Shown piece after piece: positions 1-6,945 of a stretch of DNA of 64,000 bases (position 1 is its first letter; the number at the start of each line of letters is the position of its first letter). Source of the DNA: Frischella perrara (lineage in GTDB: Bacteria; Pseudomonadota; Gammaproteobacteria; Enterobacterales; Orbaceae). The notes under the pieces are model-generated. The model was not told the origin of the DNA and searched no databases. It saw only the letters and a program-made list of their open reading frames with translations. The DNA is taken from assembly GCF_000807275.1 (NCBI RefSeq), contig NZ_CP009056.1:1-64000 (forward strand). The letters run 5' to 3'. The translations under genes were made by a program, and so were the position numbers.

Positions 1-95
1 AATTAACCTCAACTGAAATTATTTTTAAAAGATTATGACTGAATAAGGATTTATAAGATCCACAGATTTTACTCGTCTTTTTTATTACGTCAAAT

Positions 96-215
96 GATCT
101 ATCTGCGATCACTAAATAATTAAAAAAGGATCTTTTAATCTTTTAGATTATTTTTATTGTTATTAACAGAAAAAGATCTGTGAATAAATTGGGTGATCTT
201 AGTTTTTGCAATGGA
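96..215. other. Probable DNA unwinding element of oriC
   Basis: This is an AT-rich segment with GATC-led 13-mers resembling the E. coli DUE consensus GATCTnTTnTTTT: GATCTTTTAATCT at 129, GATCTGTGAATAA at 175 and GATCTTAGTTTTT at 195. It lies on the left of the DnaA boxes, as in E. coli. The exact borders are inferred. Confidence 0.65.
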
Positions 216-266
216 TTAGGTAGGATCAAAACGTGTTAATAAGTAATATAAAAGCTCTGTTTAAGC

Positions 267-275
267 TCTGGATAA
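267..275 (-). promoter_or_regulatory. DnaA box, R1-like (8/9 match)
   Basis: TCTGGATAA differs from TGTGGATAA at one base and points opposite to the two perfect boxes, as R1 does in E. coli. Confidence 0.6.
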
Positions 276-284
276 CGATCCTTC

Positions 285-293
285 TTATCCACA
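285..293 (+). promoter_or_regulatory. DnaA box, perfect
   Basis: TTATCCACA, the high-affinity DnaA 9-mer, flanked on both sides by GATC sites at 277 and 297. Confidence 0.85.
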
Positions 294-358
294 ACAGATC
301 ACCTCTTATAAGTTATAATCACCTTGATAACAGGATTGTGATCGTTTTAATGACAGAG

Positions 359-367
359 TTATCCACA
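359..367 (+). promoter_or_regulatory. DnaA box, R4-like, perfect
   Basis: TTATCCACA within GACAGAGTTATCCACA, the same context as E. coli R4 as I recall it, and followed by a GATC at 380. Confidence 0.85.
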
Positions 368-642
368 AAAATTTATTTTGATCGCTGTTTTTATGTTTAT
401 TGTTTGCTTGTTTTTTAACCGCGATCCGATCTTGTTTTTAGGATCTATCTTAGAAGGTTGGCTATTTTTAAATAAGATCTTTATTGGTTTTTATTATGGG
501 ATCATTATCAAGATCACATTTTAGAAAGAGATTAAAAACGAAAGATCCAAAGAAATTAAGCAGAGAAGATCCCTGCTTAAATGATCACTTTTTATAATAA
601 TGATTTACATTTTATTCGATCTTTTCAATGATCTTGTGATGA

Positions 643-3414
643 TCAATGTGCTTCATCCCAATTATTCCCATAACCTACATCTACTTTTAGAGGGATATCT
701 AACTGATAACAATTTTCCATTATTGTTTGTATTTGTTTGCAAATTGTCGCCAGGTGTTCTTCTTTAACTTCAAAAACCAGCTCATCGTGGACTTGCATTA
801 CCATTCTAACGTTATTCTCTTGCGTTTGAATATAGTCATTAACAGCTATCATTGCGCTTTTAATGATATCTGCTGCGGTACCTTGCATTGGTGCATTAAT
901 TGCTGCTCGCTCAGCGGCTCGTTTCTCTAATCCACTGCTAGAGTTGATTTTAGGGAGATAAAGTCTTCGACCTGATAATGTTTCTACATAGCCTTTTTCT
1001 GAAGCTAATTGACGGGTATTTTCCATGTATTTCTCTACACCGGGATAGCGCTCGAAATAACGATCAATATAGAATTTTGCTTCATTTCTTGGGATGTTTA
1101 TTTGTCTAGATAGACCAAATGCGCTCATTCCATAAATTAAACCAAAATTAACGGCTTTAGCTCGTCGACGTTCTTCAGATGTAACATCCTGCTCAGCTTT
1201 ACCTAATATTTCACTCGCAGTAAAACGATGAATATCTTTATCGTTAATAAAAGCATCTAAGAGATTTTTATCTCTTGATAGATGAGCCATAATACGCAGT
1301 TCAATCTGTGAATAGTCAGCTGACACAATTTTATAACCTTTTGGTGCTATAAATGCCTGACGAATTTTGCGTCCTTCTTCATTACGTACAGGGATATTTT
1401 GTAGATTAGGATCGTTGGAAGATAGTCTACCTGTTACAGTACCAATTTGATTGTAATTAGTATGTACTCGATGATCCACAGGGCTTATCATTAATGGCAG
1501 TTTATCTGTATAAGTATTTTTTAGTTTAGCCAACCCACGATATTCAAGAATTAACCTTGGTAATTCATAATCATTAGCAAGCTCACTTAATACCTCTTCG
1601 TTAGTTGACGGATCGCCTTTTGGCGTTTTTCGAATAATGGGTAATTGATTCTTTTCAAATAAAATGACTTGTAACTGTTTTGGTGAAGCTATATTAAATT
1701 TTTCACCCGCTAATTCATGAATTTGTTGTTCAAGTTGGTTGAGTTTTAATTGAATATCTTTTGAATATTGTCTTAATTGGCTTTCATCAATGAAAACACC
1801 TGTTCGCTCCATATTAGCTAGAATAATGGCTAATGGTAATTCAATATGATTAAATAAATCAGCTAGTTTTTGGTTTTGTTTGAGCTCTGGCCATAATTTA
1901 TGGTGAATCATTAATGTTAGATCAGCATCCTCACTAGCATAGCGAGTAGTTTGCTCTATATCAATTTGATCAATGGTTAATTTCTTTTTGTCTATTTTAG
2001 TTAATTCATCATAACTAATTGTTTTTACATGGAGGTGTTTGTGTGCCAAGTTATCTAAATCATGACGTTCATTACTGTTAAGAACATAAGATTCTAACAT
2101 CGTATCGTAGGCAATCCCTTGCACGTTAATGCCGTAATTTGCCAAAATAGCGTAATCAAACTTAACATTTTGACCAACTTTTTTAATATTTTTATTCTCA
2201 AATACTGGTTTTAATTTCGAGATAACTTCATCAAGCGCAAGTTGTTTAGGAACGCCTAAATAGTGATGATGAATCGGAATGTAACAGGCATTATTTGCGG
2301 AAACACTAAAAGAAATACCAACTAATTGAGCATGAAAATGATCGACATTATTAGTTTCAGTATCGAAAGCAATTAAATCACTATTAGTTAATTTTTCAAC
2401 CCAATTGTCGAGTTGTTTACTCGTTAATATAGTTTCATAATTTTTTTCAGTTTGTTGTGGATCCGTTTTTGCTACGTGATTATCTGGTTGTAATGTAACA
2501 GTTTGATTTGCTGGAAGAAGCTGAGATTTTATAAATCGACCATGATTAAGTTCAGTTAACCAACGATTAAAACCGTGATATTCGAAAATTTGTTTAAGTT
2601 TTTCGATATTAGCGGGTTCTGGTTTAAGTTGTTCATTACTAAAATTAAGTGCAACATCGGTTTTTATCGTGGCCAGTAAGTAAGATAAACGCGCATCTTT
2701 CTCATTTTCAATTAATTTTTTCTGGATTGATTTTGCACCACGGATAGCTAAAGTTGCAACGTTATTAATATTATTGTAGATATCATCAATACTGTTGAAT
2801 TCTGTTAGTAAGCTACAAGCTGTTTTTTCTCCTACGCCCGGTACACCAGGAATATTATCAGAACTGTCACCCATCAGCGCTAAATAATCAATAATTTTTG
2901 ATGGAGGCACCCCAAATTTTTGCTCAACACCATGTGGATCTAGTATGACATTATTCATTGTATTGATTAAGGTCACTTTGTCTGATACTAATTGAGCCAT
3001 ATCTTTATCACCAGTACTGATTAATACGGAAAGCCCTTCTACTTCGGCTTGTTTAGCTAATGTCCCTATCACATCATCAGCTTCAACATTATCAACACAC
3101 AATAATGGTAACCCCATTGCTTTTAAAATAGTGTGGATTGGTTCAACTTGAACTCGTAAATCCTCTGGCATAGCATCACGGGTTGCTTTATAGTCGGGAT
3201 AAAGGGTTTTTCTAAACGAACCACCTTTCGCATCAAAGACGACAGCAATATGAGTAGGTTGGTATTGGTTAAGCAAACTTCTTATCATGTTTGTTACCCC
3301 ATAGATAGCACCGGTGGGTTCTCCTTTGCTATTAGTTAATGAGGGGGTAGCAAAAAAAGCACGGTAAAGATAGGAAGAACCATCAATGAGGATGATAGGA
3401 TTTTCGGTTTTCAT
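643..3414 (-). CDS. polA: DNA polymerase I
   Basis: A 923-residue protein, close to the 928 of E. coli. It has three domains: an N-terminal 5'-3' exonuclease (residues 1 to about 320, with DGSSYLYRAFF near the start), a 3'-5' proofreading domain with an intact FDTET motif near residue 348, and a family A polymerase domain with motif A SADYSQIELRI (about 697), motif B KAVNFGLIYG (about 751) and motif C VHDELVFEV (about 871). All catalytic motifs are present, so primer removal, gap filling and proofreading should be retained. The gene reads toward oriC, so a rightward replication fork meets its transcription head-on. Its stop codon overlaps the last GATC of the origin cluster, leaving no separate terminator. 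Confidence 0.98.
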   Translation of the reverse strand: MKTENPIILIDGSSYLYRAFFATPSLTNSKGEPTGAIYGVTNMIRSLLNQYQPTHIAVVFDAKGGSFRKTLYPDYKATRDAMPEDLRVQVEPIHTILKAMGLPLLCVDNVEADDVIGTLAKQAEVEGLSVLISTGDKDMAQLVSDKVTLINTMNNVILDPHGVEQKFGVPPSKIIDYLALMGDSSDNIPGVPGVGEKTACSLLTEFNSIDDIYNNINNVATLAIRGAKSIQKKLIENEKDARLSYLLATIKTDVALNFSNEQLKPEPANIEKLKQIFEYHGFNRWLTELNHGRFIKSQLLPANQTVTLQPDNHVAKTDPQQTEKNYETILTSKQLDNWVEKLTNSDLIAFDTETNNVDHFHAQLVGISFSVSANNACYIPIHHHYLGVPKQLALDEVISKLKPVFENKNIKKVGQNVKFDYAILANYGINVQGIAYDTMLESYVLNSNERHDLDNLAHKHLHVKTISYDELTKIDKKKLTIDQIDIEQTTRYASEDADLTLMIHHKLWPELKQNQKLADLFNHIELPLAIILANMERTGVFIDESQLRQYSKDIQLKLNQLEQQIHELAGEKFNIASPKQLQVILFEKNQLPIIRKTPKGDPSTNEEVLSELANDYELPRLILEYRGLAKLKNTYTDKLPLMISPVDHRVHTNYNQIGTVTGRLSSNDPNLQNIPVRNEEGRKIRQAFIAPKGYKIVSADYSQIELRIMAHLSRDKNLLDAFINDKDIHRFTASEILGKAEQDVTSEERRRAKAVNFGLIYGMSAFGLSRQINIPRNEAKFYIDRYFERYPGVEKYMENTRQLASEKGYVETLSGRRLYLPKINSSSGLEKRAAERAAINAPMQGTAADIIKSAMIAVNDYIQTQENNVRMVMQVHDELVFEVKEEHLATICKQIQTIMENCYQLDIPLKVDVGYGNNWDEAH

Positions 3415-3611
3415 AGCAATTCACTTTATTGAGATAAACAGTTTATTGACTATGAGTATACTAAAAAGTCATAGAAATAAAAGCGATAGCATAGAAAAGG
3501 CTAAGTCTTGCGATCAAAAACCAATATATAATTATATTGTCTAGATTAATATCTTAATGGCATAGATTATGATGTTAGGTAAAGATGAGTGGTAAATATT
3601 GATTAGAATAA

Positions 3612-3637
3612 GGATATTAAGCATTATCTTAATATCC
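3612..3637 (-). terminator. Hairpin downstream of the dsbA-like gene
   Basis: A perfect 10-bp inverted repeat, GGATATTAAG / CTTAATATCC, with a 6-nt loop, 20 bases past the stop of the minus-strand dsbA-like gene. The U-tract on the minus strand is poor (TTATTCTAAT), so termination is plausible but not certain. Confidence 0.5.
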
Positions 3638-3657
3638 TAAACTATAAAATATGACAA

Positions 3658-4314
3658 TTAATCTTTAAGTTCGATTAGATAATTAATAACACGACTATAG
3701 TCGTTTATACTTGATTCATTTGAACGATTATCAAGTCCATTAGGATTAATCAGATATCGACCATTGATATAAAAACTTGGAATCTTAGCGGGTTGTAACT
3801 CTTCAATGGCTTCATTTTGTTGTAATTCGAAGGCTTTAACTAAAAAGTTATCCTTCATGTTCTCGAATTTTTTTTCATCAATACCTAAGTTTACAAAAAC
3901 ACCTTTTATATCATCAGCCGTTTTAATAGTCTTATCATTATGAATACCATTAAATAACTCAGTGGCGATTTCATCTTGTATTCCTAATACATTTGCAATA
4001 GCCCATGCTTGTGCCAGTTCTTTGTCTAACGGACTATAATTACTTAAGTGATAACGTTTGAATTTAACATTTTTAGGTAAATTAGTGCTAACTTTCTGTG
4101 TCAAATTAAATGTTGTATCTAATTTGAAACATGTTTCACTATTAAACGAAAAAAACTCAATAACTTCCTTCTCTGGTCCCGCAAACTTCGCTAATGCGTA
4201 ATACTGTTGACCATCAGTAATTTCAGGTAAGGTTGTTGTTTTTTCTTTATCATCAGCAAGAACTTGAAAAGATAAAATAACGGCAGTTAAGGTGATAAGA
4301 AACTTTTTAAACAT
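3658..4314 (-). CDS. dsbA: DsbA-family periplasmic protein lacking the nucleophilic cysteine
   Basis: A 218-residue protein with an N-terminal signal peptide (hydrophobic residues 5-19, probable cleavage after VLA at 20) and a thioredoxin/DsbA fold. The segment EFFSFNSETCFKLD aligns to EFFSFFCPHCYQFE of E. coli DsbA, so the redox motif CPHC reads SETC (Ser59, Cys62). The Ser codon is AGT in a clean reading frame. The cis-proline loop (KIPSFYING) and the helical insert resembling E. coli (QAWAIANVLGIQDE against QAWAVAMALGVEDK) are kept. Without the first cysteine it cannot carry the usual catalytic disulfide, so it may be a monothiol isomerase or chaperone, or be decaying. It sits at the ancestral locus between yihD and polA; srkA, which precedes dsbA in E. 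coli, is missing. The family call is firm; the function is open. Confidence 0.88.
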   Translation of the reverse strand: MFKKFLITLTAVILSFQVLADDKEKTTTLPEITDGQQYYALAKFAGPEKEVIEFFSFNSETCFKLDTTFNLTQKVSTNLPKNVKFKRYHLSNYSPLDKELAQAWAIANVLGIQDEIATELFNGIHNDKTIKTADDIKGVFVNLGIDEKKFENMKDNFLVKAFELQQNEAIEELQPAKIPSFYINGRYLINPNGLDNRSNESSINDYSRVINYLIELKD

Positions 4315-4387
4315 TTAAGAAAACTCCTAAAATTCATTCCATTAAAACTCTATATAACATTATGGTAGATGATGTTATCAATAGTGA

Positions 4388-4651
4388 TTAAATGATGCCA
4401 CGTGCTTTTAATAACGCAGATTTAAAATCATCTTCATAATCTTTTTTTAAACCCGGTATTGCTTCAGTTTTATCACTATCGCGCATTTTTAAATGATAAA
4501 TTAAGACTTCATCACTCAAGTTATTCAATTCTCCGTCAAATCCAGCTTCTTTTGCTAAATTAGCTAAAAATTCAAGGAGATTCAGGTCTGAATCTTTTTG
4601 CCAGGCTGGCTCTAAAAGTTCAATAAGTTCTTCAATTCTATGGCAGGCCAT
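4388..4651 (-). CDS. yihD: YihD family protein (DUF1040)
   Basis: An 87-residue cytosolic protein matching E. coli YihD almost end to end, including [32 protein letters not shown] and [17 protein letters not shown]. An AGG about 8 bases before the ATG serves as ribosome binding site. It has no assigned biochemical function. In E. coli it lies between mobA and srkA-dsbA; here it keeps its place between mobA (divergent) and the dsbA-like gene, 73 bases upstream of the latter and probably co-transcribed. Confidence 0.93.
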   Translation of the reverse strand: MACHRIEELIELLEPAWQKDSDLNLLEFLANLAKEAGFDGELNNLSDEVLIYHLKMRDSDKTEAIPGLKKDYEDDFKSALLKARGII

Positions 4652-4732
4652 AATTATACCTATTTATTTTGTTTAATTTTCCTTATAGTAATAGTATTTG
4701 AAATTTTAGCAATGGCAAAAAAGTGAATATTT

Positions 4733-5320
4733 ATGTTTGAGATGCCTATAACAGCAATTATTCTGGCTGGTGGTAAGAGTATGCGAATGCATCAAGATAA
4801 TAAAGGATTGCAGCTATTAAAAGGTCAACCACTTTATAGCCATGTTATTGCTAGAGTTAAACCTCAAGTTAATTATATATTAATTAATAGTAATCGAGAT
4901 ATTGCACAATATCAGCAATCACAATATCCCGTCATTTCCGATAAAATCGGTGGTTATTTAGGACCGCTAGCTGGAATATATTCGGGGTTGATGGTAACCA
5001 CGACAGATTGGAATTTGATTGTAAGTTGTGATACACCATTTTTACCTTTTGATTTAGTGAAACGATTACAACAACATTGTAGCGATCATTTAGCCGCTTA
5101 CGTGTTCGATGGAGAAAGAGCACATCCAACAATCATGTTAATCCATCGCCAATTAGCGTCGCTAATTAAACGATATTTACTACGAGGTGAGCGTAAATTA
5201 TGCAGTTTACTTGAAGAAATAAATGCTATCCAAGTTGATTTTAGTGATAATCCACAGGCATTTAGTAACATTAATACGTTTGAAGAATTAACATATTGGA
5301 ATCAGAAAACATGCATATAA
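4733..5320 (+). CDS. mobA: Molybdenum cofactor guanylyltransferase MobA
   Basis: A 195-residue nucleotidyltransferase that transfers GMP from GTP to Mo-molybdopterin to make the bis-MGD cofactor. It shows the N-terminal LAGGKSMRM signature followed by NKGLQLLKG, a GPLAGI segment, CDTPFLP (metal-binding Asp) and the C-terminal VDFSDNPQAFSNINTFEEL, all as in E. coli MobA (194 residues). Divergent from yihD with about 80 bases between start codons. It overlaps mobB by 10 bases. Its presence implies at least one bis-MGD enzyme elsewhere in the genome; none is in the window. Confidence 0.96.
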   Translation: MFEMPITAIILAGGKSMRMHQDNKGLQLLKGQPLYSHVIARVKPQVNYILINSNRDIAQYQQSQYPVISDKIGGYLGPLAGIYSGLMVTTTDWNLIVSCDTPFLPFDLVKRLQQHCSDHLAAYVFDGERAHPTIMLIHRQLASLIKRYLLRGERKLCSLLEEINAIQVDFSDNPQAFSNINTFEELTYWNQKTCI

Positions 5321-5817
5321 TTGGCATATGTGGCTTTAGTGGCAGTGGTAAAACGACTTTATTAAAACAGTTAATTCCTTTATTAAAGCAGTACGGTATT
5401 AGACTTGCTGTAATTAAACACAGTCACCATAACATGGATATTGATCTACCGGGAAAAGATAGCTATGAGCTTCGTAAATCAGGTGCAGATCAAGTAATCG
5501 TTGCAAGTAATCAACGTTGGGCATTAATCAGCGAAACCTACAATAACTCACCGAATTTAACCACTTTAGCTAGTCATTTCAACCAAGTTGATTTAGTTTT
5601 AATTGAAGGATTTAAAGATGAAGCTATCAGCAAAATTGTATGTCATCGGCAAGCTAATCAACAACCGGTTTTTTATGATGAAAATACCCTTGCTATTGCC
5701 TCTGACGTTGAACTTCCTGTATCACTTCCTCAACTAGATCTTAATAATATTCAATCTATTGGGAAGTGGATTTATGATTATATTACTAAAATGGATCAAC
5801 AAAGGTCTGAAAGATAA
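5311..5817 (+). CDS. mobB: Molybdopterin-guanine dinucleotide biosynthesis adaptor MobB
   Basis: A GTP-binding protein that assists MobA. It has a P-loop GFSGSGKTTLLKQLIP at the N-terminus, KHSHHNMDIDLPGKDSYELRKSGA in the middle and LVLIEGFKDEAISKIVC, all as in E. coli MobB. I place the start at ATG 5311, giving 168 residues, because homologues begin two or three residues before the first beta strand; the in-frame TTG at 5296 would add five residues with no counterpart. The start lies inside mobA (10-base overlap), indicating translational coupling. Confidence 0.95.
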   Translation: MHIIGICGFSGSGKTTLLKQLIPLLKQYGIRLAVIKHSHHNMDIDLPGKDSYELRKSGADQVIVASNQRWALISETYNNSPNLTTLASHFNQVDLVLIEGFKDEAISKIVCHRQANQQPVFYDENTLAIASDVELPVSLPQLDLNNIQSIGKWIYDYITKMDQQRSER

Positions 5818-5898
5818 TTATCTTTAATCTTGTTTAATGTTATACCGTTTGCTTAAATAACATATCCTTTTAATAAATGAAATGGTTTTATAACAAAT

Positions 5899-5918
5899 AA
5901 AGGCTATTGTTAGCCTTT
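5899..5918 (-). terminator. Probable terminator of cobB, overlapping its stop codon
   Basis: An 8-bp stem AAAGGCTA / TAGCCTTT with a 4-nt loop. On the minus strand it is followed by TATTTGTT. The cobB stop codon (5910-5912) lies inside the hairpin, so termination would act right at the end of the coding region. On the plus strand it could also stop mobAB transcripts. Confidence 0.6.
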
Positions 5919-6617
5919 ATCTGCTGATAATTCTGCCAATAGTTGCGCTACAAAACTTGGTACGATTTGACTAGCTGGTCCATAAATTTTGCTTGAAAAT
6001 TGATTTTCTTTTAATGATGGTTCTAAATTAAGCTCAATCGTTTTGACACCATATTCATTAGCAAATTGAACAAATCCAGCAGCAGGATAAACATGTCCAG
6101 ATGTACCAATAGCTATAAAGTAGTCAGCTTGAGCTAATTGTTGATATATTTGTTCCATGTATAGTGGAATTTCACCAAACCAAACAATATGAGGGCGAAT
6201 TAATTTATTATCGGTATAGCAAATATCTTGATAACAATCAAAAATTTGGCCTGTTTTTTCATTACGGACTTTTAATAATTCTCCATGCATATGAAGAACA
6301 TTTTTAGATCCTGCTTGTTCGTGTAAATTATCGACGTTTTGCGTGATAATTGTTACATTATCGCTGCCTAATTTTGTTTCTAATTCAGCTAATGATAGAT
6401 GAGCTGGATTGGGTTTTACTGTTGGTTGTTGTAATTGATTTCGTAACATATTATAAAAATTATGCACTAAAATAGGATCACGTAAATAACCTTCATAAGT
6501 CGCAACATCATTAACATTGTGTCCTTCCCATAAACCATTTTGTGCACGAAAAGTTGCTAGACCTGATTCAGCCGAAATGCCGGCACCAGTTAAAACTACA
6601 ATCTTGGGTATTGCCAT
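5910..6617 (-). CDS. cobB: NAD-dependent protein deacylase (sirtuin, CobB)
   Basis: A 235-residue sirtuin that removes acyl groups from lysines using NAD. Rossmann motifs GAGISAESG (start), TQNVD and catalytic HMHGEL are intact. Two deviations stand out. The small zinc module seems missing: the E. coli segment with cysteines after LLKVRC and in CHCC is shortened here to [23 protein letters not shown], with only two unpaired cysteines. The Tyr-x-x-Arg pair associated with desuccinylation (FYNARR in E. coli) reads FYNMLR, so the tyrosine stays but Arg is displaced by Leu. Deacetylase activity is likely; broader deacylase activity is less certain. It is a single gene facing mobAB. Confidence 0.93.
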   Translation of the reverse strand: MAIPKIVVLTGAGISAESGLATFRAQNGLWEGHNVNDVATYEGYLRDPILVHNFYNMLRNQLQQPTVKPNPAHLSLAELETKLGSDNVTIITQNVDNLHEQAGSKNVLHMHGELLKVRNEKTGQIFDCYQDICYTDNKLIRPHIVWFGEIPLYMEQIYQQLAQADYFIAIGTSGHVYPAAGFVQFANEYGVKTIELNLEPSLKENQFSSKIYGPASQIVPSFVAQLLAELSADKG

Positions 6618-6945
6618 GGTAATTGCCTCTTTAAGGTGATACGAGTTCTATTAAATACATCTATTGTAACGGTTTAATAAGGGAACGGATATGGTAATCT
6701 TTAATAGCTTGGTTTTTATGCTTTGATGTTCATGTTAATAAAAACAAACTTAAAAAATTTCATAAAATCAAACAGATATAAATGTAATGGATATTGTGCT
6801 AACTGTTTTTTTTGGATAATCTGTATAGTATGTTTTTAGATAAATTTTTGAGTTTTCTACAAAAATTAAAAAGTGATTTAGTTATCACAAACTCATCAAC
6901 CCGATTTTGATTCTGTATACATTATAAAAGAGTAATTAGGAGCAA
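6618..6945. promoter_or_regulatory. Divergent cobB / katE promoter region
   Basis: A 328-base AT-rich gap. It holds a small inverted repeat GTGAT-N6-ATCAC at 6873-6888, a possible operator for katE. The spacing (GTGA-N8-TCAC) does not fit CRP. I see no convincing OxyR pattern and no RNA gene. Confidence 0.35.

Larger units (their letters stand above)
57..644. other. oriC: Chromosomal replication origin (oriC)
   Basis: I count 23 GATC sites between 57 and 644, where roughly two would be expected at this base composition; dense GATC is the hallmark of Dam/SeqA-controlled enterobacterial origins. Two perfect DnaA boxes TTATCCACA (285-293 and 359-367) and one 8/9 reverse box (267-275) lie to the right of an AT-rich stretch with several GATCT-led T-rich 13-mers. 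The local string around the right-hand box (GACAGAGTTATCCACA) matches what I recall of E. coli R4, and the order unwinding region, R1-like box, R4-like box is the same as in E. coli. The last GATC overlaps the polA stop codon. No protein gene is credible here. In E. coli oriC sits between mnmG and mioC; here the right neighbour is polA. The left neighbour is outside the window. Confidence 0.9.

Noticed and set aside
233-418. A 61-codon open frame inside the first 645 bases
   Set aside because: It spans two DnaA boxes and many GATC sites, has no ribosome site and no recognisable family; the origin explains the sequence.
3658-4314. The missing DsbA cysteine as a result of a frameshift
   Set aside because: The reading frame on both sides of Ser59 aligns with DsbA without any shift; it is a substitution.
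6873-6888. A CRP site upstream of katE
   Set aside because: The GTGA and TCAC halves are spaced by 8 rather than 6 bases; kept only as an unspecified inverted repeat.
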